Source: Paenibacillus terrigena DSM 21567 (GTDB lineage: Bacteria > Bacillota > Bacilli > Paenibacillales > Paenibacillaceae). From it: a stretch of DNA of 64,000 nt. The translations under genes and the position numbers were made by a program. The notes beneath the pieces were generated by a model. That model was given only the letters and a program-made list of their open reading frames with translations, had not been told where the DNA came from and did not search any database. Below, in pieces: positions 17,755-27,080 of the stretch. Where the stretch lies: positions 411,790 to 475,789 of the forward strand of contig NZ_KB895416.1 of NCBI RefSeq assembly GCF_000374845.1, in the 5' to 3' direction. Each line of letters opens with the position of its first letter. Position 1 is the first letter of the stretch.

Positions 17755-18849
17755 ATGAAGACGAGATGGAAATCACTTACGTCGATGTTACTCATTACTG
17801 GTTTATTGGCAGGTTGCGGCACAGCGAAGCCAGAAAGCACAACGCAAAACAGTAGCCAACCGAGTTCGGAAGGAACTGCTGCAGCAAGCGAATCAGGAGA
17901 AATTACCGTATATTCCGCAATAGAAGAAGAACAAATTAAAACCTATCTGACCTCTTTCAAGTCTCAATATCCGGATATCAAGGTGAACATTGTTCGTGAT
18001 TCAACAGGGATCATGACAGCCAAGTTAATTGCAGAGAAAGATAATCCTCAAGCCGATGTCATCTGGGGATTGGCAGCAACAAGCTTACTCGTTATGGATG
18101 ATCAAGATATGTTGGAGCCTTATGCGCCTAAAGGTGTCGATCAGGTGCTCCCGGAGTTTAAAGATAAATCGAGTGTTCCAAAATGGGTCGGAATTGACAT
18201 CTGGGAGACAGCCATCATTGTCAACAAGGTGGAGATGGAGAAGCGTCACCTAGCCATTCCCCAATCTTACGAGGATCTAGTTAAGCCGGAATACAAAGGA
18301 TTAATCGCTATGCCGGATCCGGCATCCTCAGGCACGGGATATTTGACCGTTAATGCACTTATCCAACTGTACGGCAAGGATAAAGCATGGTCTTTCATGG
18401 ACAAGCTGCATGAAAACATGATGGTATATACCCATTCCGGATCCAAACCGGCGAAAATGGCAGCTTCAGGTGAAGTTCCGATCGGTATTTCTTATGGATA
18501 CAGCGGTATTCAGGAGCAGAAAAAAGGTTCACCGATTGAAGTCATCTTCCCTACAGAAGGATCGGGCTGGGATATGGAAGCCAACGCACTCGTGAAAAAG
18601 AAAGAAATGAAGCCGGAAGCGAAGTTGTTCCTGGATTGGGCGATAAGCGCTGAGCCGATGAAGGAATACAATAAAAACTACGCGATCTTGAGTATTAAAC
18701 AAGAAGGCACTACAATTCCTGACGGCTACAGTAAAGATCCGGTATCTCAATTAAGTAAGTTGGATTTGTACCAAGCTGCTAGAGACCGTGAATCTGTGCT
18801 GGAAGAATGGACTACAAAATACGCTTCCAAGTCAGAACCGAAAAAATAG
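17755..18849 (+). CDS. ABC transporter substrate-binding lipoprotein, 2-aminoethylphosphonate type
   Basis: About 364 residues from the ATG at 17755, 6-7 bases after AAGGGGA; a GTG at 17737 lies before that site. The signal ends in the lipobox LLAGC. The mature protein starts with EITVYSAIEEEQIKTYL and carries the block PEYKGLIAMPDPASSGTGYL and YTHSGSKPAKMAA, which I know from the PhnS-like binding proteins annotated for 2-aminoethylphosphonate. It is related to the wider iron/polyamine binding-protein group, so the ligand is not certain. It heads an operon with ATPase, fused permease and HAD phosphatase. Confidence 0.85.
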   Translation: MKTRWKSLTSMLLITGLLAGCGTAKPESTTQNSSQPSSEGTAAASESGEITVYSAIEEEQIKTYLTSFKSQYPDIKVNIVRDSTGIMTAKLIAEKDNPQADVIWGLAATSLLVMDDQDMLEPYAPKGVDQVLPEFKDKSSVPKWVGIDIWETAIIVNKVEMEKRHLAIPQSYEDLVKPEYKGLIAMPDPASSGTGYLTVNALIQLYGKDKAWSFMDKLHENMMVYTHSGSKPAKMAASGEVPIGISYGYSGIQEQKKGSPIEVIFPTEGSGWDMEANALVKKKEMKPEAKLFLDWAISAEPMKEYNKNYAILSIKQEGTTIPDGYSKDPVSQLSKLDLYQAARDRESVLEEWTTKYASKSEPKK

Positions 18850-18938
18850 ATTGTAGAACGAAGGGGTGCCGATATTGGGCATCCTTCCCGTTTTTCGGAG
18901 AATTATTTGGGTAAATTAGGTAAAAAGGGGCATTTGTT

Positions 18939-19979
18939 ATGAAGCTGGGATATTTATCGCTGCGCAACCTGTCAAAGCATTTTGGGAAGCAAACAGCGCT
19001 GCAGGAAATAAATTTAGATATTTATCAACATGAATTCATCTGTCTGTTGGGGCCGAGCGGATGTGGTAAAACAACGCTGCTGCGCATCCTTGCGGGTCTG
19101 GAAAAAACGGATAGGGGTCAATTGACCATTGGCGGGAAAGATATCACTTCTGTACCTGCCGGAAAACGAAACTTCGGCATGATGTTTCAATCGTATGCTC
19201 TATTTCCAAATCTATCGGTTTCCGAGAATATTGCGTACGGGCTTCGCAATCGCCTAACCAAGTCCCAAATCATAGATCGTGTGGACGAGCTATTAGGATT
19301 AGTGGAATTGAACGATCAGCGCGACAAAGTGCCCGCTCAATTATCGGGAGGCCAACAGCAGCGGGTAGCACTTGCACGGGCGCTCGCGTTTTCACCGGAC
19401 TGTTTGTTGCTCGATGAGCCATTATCCGCTCTTGACGCTAAGGTGCGCGTCAAGTTGCGGCGTGAAATCTGCCGTCTGCATCAACAATTTGGTATGACGA
19501 CAATTATGGTCACGCATGATCAAGAGGAAGCTTTAACGATGGCTGATCGCATTGTCGTGATGAACCAATCGCGAATCATTCAAGTCGGCGCCCCAAATGA
19601 AGTGTATGAACGTCCGAATAGTCCCTTTGTTGCCGATTTTATTGGAGCAGTCAGCTTTATAGAACCGGATGGCGGACAACAAGGAAACCCTATCATGGCT
19701 ATACGTCCAGAGCATGTTCAATTGGTTCGGGAAGGCCAAGAGAAAGGTAGGCAGGGAATCGTACGGGAAATCGAATATCGAGGGACTCATTACCGTTTGG
19801 TTCTAGAGTTATTAGATCATCAGGATGCTCCGCGTCAGCAATTCCTTACCGTTGATCTGCCAACGCAAGATATGGCGACTTTTCATATCAAACCCAATCA
19901 AAAGGTAACGTTTAGCTTGCTGCCTGAACACATTATCCGGTTTGATACGGTATCCAATACCAGTATTGCGGTTGGGTGA
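18939..19979 (+). CDS. ABC transporter ATP-binding protein, PotA/PhnT type
   Basis: A 346-residue cytoplasmic ATPase. Motifs: Walker A GPSGCGKTT, Q-loop in MMFQSYALFPNLSV, signature LSGGQQQRVALARA, Walker B LLLDEPLSALD and H-loop MVTHDQEEA. After about residue 235 a TOBE-like regulatory domain follows (AIRPEHVQLV). It powers uptake through the permease that starts 13 bases after its stop. An AAAAAGGGG site precedes the ATG. Length and domain order are normal for this family. Confidence 0.95.
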   Translation: MKLGYLSLRNLSKHFGKQTALQEINLDIYQHEFICLLGPSGCGKTTLLRILAGLEKTDRGQLTIGGKDITSVPAGKRNFGMMFQSYALFPNLSVSENIAYGLRNRLTKSQIIDRVDELLGLVELNDQRDKVPAQLSGGQQQRVALARALAFSPDCLLLDEPLSALDAKVRVKLRREICRLHQQFGMTTIMVTHDQEEALTMADRIVVMNQSRIIQVGAPNEVYERPNSPFVADFIGAVSFIEPDGGQQGNPIMAIRPEHVQLVREGQEKGRQGIVREIEYRGTHYRLVLELLDHQDAPRQQFLTVDLPTQDMATFHIKPNQKVTFSLLPEHIIRFDTVSNTSIAVG

Positions 19980-19992
19980 GGAGGTTCATGGC

Positions 19993-21693
19993 ATGGAAAC
20001 GTGGTTAAAACGAATACGACCGAATGCTAACGGATGGAGTCAAAACGGATTCATATTAATAATGATGCTCATCTTAATGTTTACGATCCTGTTGCCGCTT
20101 GGTGAGCTCTTGATCAAAGCCGTAAGCAATAAAGAAGGGAACTTTATTGGATTCGCCAATTTTGCTAAATATTTCTCCACACCGACACTTGTAACTTCAT
20201 TATGGAATTCCATTAAGGTTTCATTGATTACGACCTTAGTCGCTGTACCACTTGCATTCTGGTTTGCCTATGCGCTTGAGAGAAGCGGAATTCGGGGAAA
20301 ATGGTTTTTTAGATCCGTAGCGCTGCTTCCGCTTTTTGCTCCTTCGATGCTGCACGGACTTGCGTTAATCTATTTATTCGGCAATCAAGGACTCGTTTCT
20401 ACAGGGTTCTTCGGTCTGCTGCCTGAATTTCGAATTCAGCTTTATGGGCAGTTCGGAATTGTACTGTCCGAAATTTTATATACGTTTCCACAAGCATTTC
20501 TTATCCTGTCAGTTGCTTTTGCAAGTTCGGATTATCGGCTATATGAAGCGGCGGAGACGCTTGGTGCGTCAAAATGGCGTACGTTTTGGACAGTAACTGT
20601 ACCAGGTACCAAATTTGCGCTCATTAGCACGGTTGTTGTTTGTTTTGTCCTGACATTTACTGACTTTGGGGCGCCCAAGGTTGTAGGAGGACAATACAAC
20701 GTTCTTGCAACCGATTTGTTCAAGCAAGTGATTGGTCAACAGAATATGCAAATGGGGGCCGCTGTCGGTGTGCTGTTGTTAATCCCGGCCGTGATTTCAT
20801 TTGCCATAGACCGAATTTCACAGCGGAAACAGAGCGGGTGGCTTAGCGCAAAATCATTGCCGTATCGGATTGAAGCGAACAAGACGCGTGACGTCCTGTT
20901 ATTCATTCTTTGTTCGATGGTATCTGCTGTCATTCTAAGCATTATTCTTGTGGCTATCTATGGATCAATCGTGAAAGTATGGCCATATAACTTACAACTT
21001 TCTCTTTCCCACTACGAAGGTTTTCTTGACGGGGCGGGACCGTTTGTGAACAGTTTGCTCATTTCGGTTGGCGCTGCAGTGATTGGCAGTATAGTGACAT
21101 TTATGTTTGCTTATCTCATTGAGAAATCTAATGGTCATGCATTATTGCGAAATGCGGCATATTTGCTGTCCATGCTGCCGCTTGCGTTGCCGGGATTGGT
21201 GCTTGGTCTCGTCTATGTATTCTTCTTTAATAATCCGAACCAACCCTTGCATGGACTATACGGGACCATATGGATCATGATCATATGTAATATTGTGCAT
21301 TATTATTCGGTTTCGTTCTTAACGGTAACCTCGGCACTTAAAAAGCTGGATAGCGAGTTCGAGGCTGCATCAGAAACGATGAATGTACCTTGGTATAGGA
21401 CACTTGTCAGAGTAACGTTACCCATGTCATTGCCATGTATCTTGGAGATTTTTATGTATTATTTTATCAACAGCATGGTTACGGTGTCGGCGGTCATCTT
21501 CTTGTATGCGCCAGACTTGAAACCGGCAGCTGTAGCGATTGTAAACATGGAGGACTCAGGCGATATAGCCCAGGCGGCTGCGATGTCATTGCTAATCATA
21601 CTGGCTAATCTGATTATGCGATCTGTTGTTATGTTGCTGTCAGGCAAAATGCGCCGGCGAACGGAAGCACTTTTGGTTAAGAAAGATAGTTAG
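19993..21693 (+). CDS. ABC transporter permease, fused two-domain (PhnU-like)
   Basis: About 566 residues from the ATG at 19993, 8 bases after GAGGAGG; a longer frame overlaps the ATPase. It contains two complete permease halves in one chain, each with about six membrane segments. Both EAA-type loops are visible: LYEAAETLGASKWRTFWTVT in the first half and FEAASETMNVPWYRTLVRVT in the second. Such fused permeases are typical of the Fe3+/2-aminoethylphosphonate branch, so one polypeptide forms the whole channel. It lies between its ATPase and a HAD phosphatase in one operon. Confidence 0.93.
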   Translation: METWLKRIRPNANGWSQNGFILIMMLILMFTILLPLGELLIKAVSNKEGNFIGFANFAKYFSTPTLVTSLWNSIKVSLITTLVAVPLAFWFAYALERSGIRGKWFFRSVALLPLFAPSMLHGLALIYLFGNQGLVSTGFFGLLPEFRIQLYGQFGIVLSEILYTFPQAFLILSVAFASSDYRLYEAAETLGASKWRTFWTVTVPGTKFALISTVVVCFVLTFTDFGAPKVVGGQYNVLATDLFKQVIGQQNMQMGAAVGVLLLIPAVISFAIDRISQRKQSGWLSAKSLPYRIEANKTRDVLLFILCSMVSAVILSIILVAIYGSIVKVWPYNLQLSLSHYEGFLDGAGPFVNSLLISVGAAVIGSIVTFMFAYLIEKSNGHALLRNAAYLLSMLPLALPGLVLGLVYVFFFNNPNQPLHGLYGTIWIMIICNIVHYYSVSFLTVTSALKKLDSEFEAASETMNVPWYRTLVRVTLPMSLPCILEIFMYYFINSMVTVSAVIFLYAPDLKPAAVAIVNMEDSGDIAQAAAMSLLIILANLIMRSVVMLLSGKMRRRTEALLVKKDS

Positions 21694-21726
21694 TTTTTAT
21701 TATATGAGACCTCAGGAGCGATTGGT

Positions 21727-22521
21727 ATGCCGAAATTGATGATTAACAAGAGAAGCTATTCTGTGAAGGGGGTTTTATTTGATAAGGATGGCACGCTTCT
21801 CGACTTTATCAGTCTTTGGGGATGTTGGAGCGAGTCGTTATACCGGAATTATTCAAGTAAAGTCTTGGCTCTTGCAACGGATGGGGTCATCGATCCTATC
21901 TCGGATTTGTGGGGAACGGTTCATAATGCCGCAGGGCATGTCACTGATTATAATAGAAACGGTCCATTGGCCATGGGATCGATTGGCGATATGCTCGCTA
22001 TATTAGTATGGCAAGGCTACCGGCTAGGACTCCCTTGGAGTGAATCCATGCGGTTTGCAAGGGAAAGTAAGCGTCTGGCTGATGAAGAATTGGAACAGGT
22101 TCGACCGGCTTATCCGTTGCCGGGAGTTATAGACTTTCTGAAGCAATGCCATGATCAAGGCGTGCCAATGGGCATTGTAACGGCTGATGAGACAGCGGAA
22201 GCGGAAAAACATTTGGAGTGGATGGGCATTCGCCAGTTTTTTAAAGTTATTATCGGGAACGATTTGGTGAAACAGGGAAAGCCTTTTCCAGACATGTTAA
22301 ATAAGGCTTGCCTAGAGCTTGGCTTAGCACCGAATCAGGTGGCCTTGATTGGGGATACCAACAGCGATATGCAGATGGGGAAATCCGCAGGAGCTGCAGT
22401 CACTATTGGATTAATGATGAATAATGCGTCACAATCTAGCGAATACTGGCTCAATGATGCGAATGTACTAGTCTCTTCATACGCTGAACTTCACTTGGAG
22501 GAATCCACAGATGAAGGGTGA
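21727..22521 (+). CDS. HAD-superfamily phosphatase (phosphoglycolate/phosphonatase-like)
   Basis: A 264-residue cytoplasmic hydrolase. Motif I is FDKDGTLLDF, with both catalytic aspartates; motif II is the threonine of GIVTAD; motif III is the lysine of LVKQGKPFPDM; motif IV is ALIGDTNSDMQMG. A helical cap lies between motif I and II. It is the last gene of the importer operon and should act on the imported phosphorus compound or its breakdown product. It lacks clear marks of true phosphonoacetaldehyde hydrolase, and no transaminase (PhnW) gene is nearby, so the exact substrate is open. Confidence 0.85.
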   Translation: MPKLMINKRSYSVKGVLFDKDGTLLDFISLWGCWSESLYRNYSSKVLALATDGVIDPISDLWGTVHNAAGHVTDYNRNGPLAMGSIGDMLAILVWQGYRLGLPWSESMRFARESKRLADEELEQVRPAYPLPGVIDFLKQCHDQGVPMGIVTADETAEAEKHLEWMGIRQFFKVIIGNDLVKQGKPFPDMLNKACLELGLAPNQVALIGDTNSDMQMGKSAGAAVTIGLMMNNASQSSEYWLNDANVLVSSYAELHLEESTDEG

Positions 22522-22565
22522 GGGCGGTATGGGATGGATACAGTTATTATTCGGATAGTTTGCAT

Positions 22566-22608
22566 GGATGAGCTCGATGACCACTTCGTCGATCTCATCC
22601 TTTTTTTG
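22566..22608 (+). terminator. Terminator after the phosphonate-type operon
   Basis: Arms GGATGAG and CTCATCC (22566-22572 and 22594-22600), extended inside by TCGA/TCGA with one mismatch, are followed by seven T residues. Confidence 0.85.
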
Positions 22609-22989
22609 ATATGGGGGATTGCAGCCTCATGTTTACAATATAAAAATCTAGATTTTACATGCAATTAACCTATTAATCGCGAGTTTAATGTACAGTAATT
22701 TTTGAACAGACATGAAATGAGAGATTATATCATGTGAAAATTTTAATAATAAAAAATATCTTGAACGTAAGTCATAAACGAATCATTCACTTTCGATATG
22801 CAAGTTTTTTCCATAGGGAAGAGAGAATTTGTGGGAGGTGGTGCTTACGGATTGAAATGGCTTTTATTTATCGCATAGTTCGGCTTTGATTGCTGCACAC
22901 CTATTCGCTACGTTCCGTTTTGCTTTTTACTTAATTTTACGAGATTTGAATGGACTCTTAAAAAACATAAAGTATGGAGGTTTTCTGTA
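22609..22989. other. Leader region before the first metallophosphoesterase gene
   Basis: About 380 AT-rich bases. I see a 14-base palindrome AAAATCTAGATTTT (22643-22656) and, at the end, the block AGTATGGAGG that provides the ribosome site. The last 30 bases resemble those before the paralogue at 29958, so the leader end was duplicated with the gene. No convincing promoter hexamers or gene were found. Confidence 0.4.
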
Positions 22990-25900
22990 GTGAAAAGAAT
23001 TTTATCCTTTACCCTCGTATTAACGATGATATTCGGTATGGTATCAACCCCTGCAAACGCAGCAAATGATACAGGCAGCGCAAGTGCCAACCCCCTTATT
23101 GCATCAATCAAATTCGACAATAATTTGAAGGACGATGTAAATCAACAAGATTTGATCGCAAAAGGGAATTATAGTTTTGTAGACGGTATATTACCAGGAA
23201 CCAAAGCTCTGCATTTAGAAAGTGGAAACGGCAATTATGTCAGCACGCCGCAAAGCTTGAAATTTGGTGAACAGAGCTTTACCGTATCCTTCTGGTATAA
23301 GGGCGACACGAAAGATAATCAGGTCATCTTATCGAACAAAGATTTTAGTAACGGCTCTAACGCAGGCTGGGCAGTTTACACCTCAGCCAGATCGGTCAAA
23401 ATGAATATCGGATTCCCGACCGCATCAGTGAAGAACATTTCCTTTGGGCGCAACACGTTTGATGCTTCCGATTGGCGTTATGTGACATTTGTTGTAGACA
23501 GAGATAAATTGCTCGCGTCGTTATATATTGATGGTTACAAGATGGATGATACTCCGCTGAGACACGGAGCTTTAGATACATCGAACCCATTGAATATAGG
23601 TTCCGACGGATTGGGCAACCTCGGCGGCAATGCATTCGATATCGCTGATCTGATGATTTGGAAAGGCGTATTAAGCACTGATGCGGTTCAAGCGAATTAT
23701 GATAGTTACGCGGGACATTCAGTAGATATGAAGGCACTTAACGACGCCATATCAGAAGCAAATACAATCATAGCAGGCGGTCTCGGCAGCGGCTTCAGCC
23801 AAACCGATTTTGATTATTTGAACAAGGTTTATAATATGGCCAATACGGTTGCAACAACGCAAAAAGTAAAATTTTATACCCAGGAAACGATCAATTATTA
23901 CGTCCGTGAACTAAACAATGCCATCTTCATTTATCAAAAAAGCAATAAAACATCAACTCCTGCCGATTTAAATATAACTGTGCACAGCGACCCGGAAATC
24001 AATGGTCATCCCGGTTCAAAAGAGAACATAGAAAAAGAGATTAGAAAATCCTTGAGTACATTCCCTCAGTCCGACGTCATGTTGATGCCTGGCGACATTA
24101 CTGGCGGTAACAATGCCAATGAGTATGTGTGGATGGGTTTGATGACGGACGTAGTCAATAAACTTAAAAGTGAGGGCTTATTTGACCATACGAAGTTATA
24201 TATGGTAAAAGGCAACCATGATATGAACGGCTCCGAAACATTAATACCTATCGGTTCGGCGGGCGCGTGGAACGAATCAAAGCAGTCGTACGATAACGAT
24301 TTTTACAACAGTGCTTATAGAGTAAAGATAAAAGGATATAATTTGATTGGTTTTGACGGAAATATTAACAACAATAACACAGTGGGAAAAGCTACAAATT
24401 TCCTCAACGAAATTAAAAGTGAACCAGATTATGATCCAAAAAAACCGATATTTGCAATGTCTCACTACCCTATTAGCGGAACCGTGTGGGGATCGGCTTG
24501 GAGCAGTGGTGCAAGTAATAATTTCGGCAAATTTATTGCCGACAATAATTTTTCGCAGGTGTTCTATATGTCAGGTCATACGCAATACGATCCGACCGAC
24601 GAACGTTCTCTTTATCAAGGTGCGGCTACGTTTCTCGATTCCGGTGCGGTGTCATATTCCAGTTATCAAGATGACGGTCCGTACGGCGGATATATAGAAG
24701 GTGCGTATGGCAGTTATAAAACCACACCCAAAATCGTAAATTTCCTGGAAGTATACGGTTCGAAAATTATTCTCAAACAGTACAATTTAGCTACAGATGA
24801 ATTTGTAGGCACACCTCGTGTAATAAACGTTGGCGAAGGCAAAGATGCCTTTACGTATAGCAGGAGCGATACAAAAGACCTCATACCTCCGCAGTTTGAT
24901 GAGGGAATTAAGGTCGATTCCTTAAAAAGCGGCGAAGTTACTTTTACAATAAAGCAGGCAAATGACAATGTGCGCAATTTTGAATATAATGTTCAGCTTA
25001 CCAACAAGCTCACTGGGGAAGTGGACAAGTCGTTCAACAGCCTTTCGTATCCGATGGACAAGCCATACGACGAATACAGGCAATACAAGATTACAGGTTT
25101 AATGCCGAAAACGCCATATTTACTCAGGGTATTCGCCGATGATTCCATGTATAACCGTTCGTACCAGGAAATTGACATTACAACTGAGGGTGCGAAATTA
25201 AATAGTATCACTGCGCCTGCAGCGGTATCTGCGAGCAACGGTTCGAACAAGACAGCGGCAGCTCTTGGATTGCCAACCAAAGTAACTCTTGTAACCGATG
25301 GAGGAAATGTGGATACAAGTGTGGATTGGGATTTAAGCGGTGTTAGCTACGATCCGGCTATCAAGACGACGCAGACCTTCTCGGTGCCAGGGACCGTAAC
25401 CCTGCCTTCCGGAGTTGATAACCCGAACAGCATACCATTGACAGCAAGCATTGATGTAACTGTTCTTGCAGCTGGAGAAAGATCTCTATCCCTAGACAAA
25501 TCCCAGTACAACAAAGGGGAAGCCATTACCCTATCCTATTATGGGGCAGCGTCAAACGGGAAGGATTGGGTCGGCATCTACAAAACCGGAGCTGTTCCTC
25601 CAGGTGCCGGTGTATCTATTACATGGAGTTATTTAAAGTCTGGAAACGGAAGAGTTAGCTTAAGCAATGGACTGGCCCCTGGCACTTATGATGCACTCTT
25701 TATGCTCAATGACGGTTATACGATAGTGGATCGCAAGACATTCGAAGTCGTTCAACCTGTGATGTTAAAGAGCATAACAGAGCCCGCAGCCATCCAAGGA
25801 TTGGCTAACGGAACAGAAAAGACTGCAGCAGCCCTTGGCTTGCCTTCTTCCGTTGAACTGGTTACCGATTCAGGAAGTAAGAATGCCAATGTGTCATGGA

Positions 25901-26877
25901 ATGTAGATGCTGCAAACTATGATCCAGCACTAAAGATAGAACAGACCTTCACGGTAAATGGAACGGTAACCTTGCCTGCAGGTGTGACAAATCCGAACAA
26001 CGTAGGATTGACAACAAGCATCAGCGTGAGTGTTCTGCCGGCGACAACAATGGCTCAGTCTACATTGACAGGTTTGCAGCAGGTGGCACCTGGCCAAACA
26101 TTCGATGTAACGATGGGATTGACTGGCGTTACGCAAAGTGTATACCAGCAAGTGTATGGTATGGATGTGACTCTTCACTATGATCCGCAGAATTTGAAGT
26201 TCGACTCGGTTACATCGCTAAAAGATGGATTTCAAGTCATCGATCATAAGGAGTCGGTACCTGGACAAGTCCGGATTGCGGTTGCCAGCGTGGGCGCGAA
26301 CCAAGGAGTACCTGCCCAAGGCGATATGCTCGCATTCAAATTTACGGCCAAAACGGGAACTCAAGCTACCGATAAGACGACAATTTCTCTAGATAATGTC
26401 GTAATTGCAAATGGACAGGGTGATGAGCTGAAAGTCGGTGGTGCCTCCCACGAGATACAAATAAGTAAACTTGTAGATAAGTCGTTCTTGAATGCGTTGA
26501 TCACAAGCGCTCAGGCCAAGTACAATGCTGCAGTGGAAGGCAATGGAGACGGTCTATACGCGATTGGCTCCAAAGCTCAATTGCAGTCGGCAATTGCTGC
26601 GGCGGGTGCAACAGCAAATGATCTGAATGCCACTCAGCAGCAGGTGGATAGTGCGAAAGCTGCATTGGAAGCGGCAATTCAATTGTTTGATACCAAGAAA
26701 ATAACTGCAGATGTCAATGGAGATGGAAGAATTTCTATTGGAGACTTGGCTATCGTTGCAGGGGTTTACGGCAAACAAAAAGGTCAAACAGGCTGGAATG
26801 AGAAAGCGGATGTAAATCATGACGGCACTATTGATATTGTAGACCTTGCGATCATAGCCAAAGCGATCTTGCAATAA
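22990..26877 (+). CDS. Secreted metallophosphoesterase with LamG-like, Ig-like, cohesin, FIVAR-like and dockerin domains
   Basis: A 1295-residue secreted protein; GTG start 9 bases after GGAGG. Order: signal peptide (1-24); LamG/concanavalin-like domain (34-237); helical linker (246-319); calcineurin-type phosphoesterase (324-617) with the metal-ligand blocks VHSDPE, PGDITGG, KGNHDM, MSHYP and SGHTQYD; FN3-like domain (631-734); Ig-like group 4 (737-824); a beta-sandwich (828-922) shared with the protein at 28845; second group 4 domain (924-1014); cohesin-like (1021-1159); FIVAR-like (1161-1236); dockerin (1237-1295) with canonical loops DVNGDGRISIGDL and DVNHDGTIDIVDL. It probably removes phosphate from a surface or environmental phosphoester. 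The paralogue at 29958 shares the N-terminal 730 residues but ends differently. Confidence 0.9.
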   Translation: MKRILSFTLVLTMIFGMVSTPANAANDTGSASANPLIASIKFDNNLKDDVNQQDLIAKGNYSFVDGILPGTKALHLESGNGNYVSTPQSLKFGEQSFTVSFWYKGDTKDNQVILSNKDFSNGSNAGWAVYTSARSVKMNIGFPTASVKNISFGRNTFDASDWRYVTFVVDRDKLLASLYIDGYKMDDTPLRHGALDTSNPLNIGSDGLGNLGGNAFDIADLMIWKGVLSTDAVQANYDSYAGHSVDMKALNDAISEANTIIAGGLGSGFSQTDFDYLNKVYNMANTVATTQKVKFYTQETINYYVRELNNAIFIYQKSNKTSTPADLNITVHSDPEINGHPGSKENIEKEIRKSLSTFPQSDVMLMPGDITGGNNANEYVWMGLMTDVVNKLKSEGLFDHTKLYMVKGNHDMNGSETLIPIGSAGAWNESKQSYDNDFYNSAYRVKIKGYNLIGFDGNINNNNTVGKATNFLNEIKSEPDYDPKKPIFAMSHYPISGTVWGSAWSSGASNNFGKFIADNNFSQVFYMSGHTQYDPTDERSLYQGAATFLDSGAVSYSSYQDDGPYGGYIEGAYGSYKTTPKIVNFLEVYGSKIILKQYNLATDEFVGTPRVINVGEGKDAFTYSRSDTKDLIPPQFDEGIKVDSLKSGEVTFTIKQANDNVRNFEYNVQLTNKLTGEVDKSFNSLSYPMDKPYDEYRQYKITGLMPKTPYLLRVFADDSMYNRSYQEIDITTEGAKLNSITAPAAVSASNGSNKTAAALGLPTKVTLVTDGGNVDTSVDWDLSGVSYDPAIKTTQTFSVPGTVTLPSGVDNPNSIPLTASIDVTVLAAGERSLSLDKSQYNKGEAITLSYYGAASNGKDWVGIYKTGAVPPGAGVSITWSYLKSGNGRVSLSNGLAPGTYDALFMLNDGYTIVDRKTFEVVQPVMLKSITEPAAIQGLANGTEKTAAALGLPSSVELVTDSGSKNANVSWNVDAANYDPALKIEQTFTVNGTVTLPAGVTNPNNVGLTTSISVSVLPATTMAQSTLTGLQQVAPGQTFDVTMGLTGVTQSVYQQVYGMDVTLHYDPQNLKFDSVTSLKDGFQVIDHKESVPGQVRIAVASVGANQGVPAQGDMLAFKFTAKTGTQATDKTTISLDNVVIANGQGDELKVGGASHEIQISKLVDKSFLNALITSAQAKYNAAVEGNGDGLYAIGSKAQLQSAIAAAGATANDLNATQQQVDSAKAALEAAIQLFDTKKITADVNGDGRISIGDLAIVAGVYGKQKGQTGWNEKADVNHDGTIDIVDLAIIAKAILQ

Positions 26878-26938
26878 AACAACGCCGTACCTTGTTTGCT
26901 TGATCACATCAGTGAAATTCAGGATGGGTTGGAAATAC

Positions 26939-26977
26939 AATGAGGGGGATATTTAATAGTATCCTCCCATTGTTCCT
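26939..26977 (+). terminator. Stem-loop after the first metallophosphoesterase gene
   Basis: CAATG and GGGGATA pair with TATCCTCCC and ATTG around an eight-base loop, with one bulge. The tail is only moderately U-rich, so termination may be partial before the HupE gene at 27081. Confidence 0.5.
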
Positions 26978-27080
26978 CTCCCTCTGAATGCTTTGAACCT
27001 TCACCCTCAAGTAAAAACACTTTTGGAAGGCTTGAACTAATGAAATAATGGTAGAAATGGTGTGAAAAGGGGCCCATCAG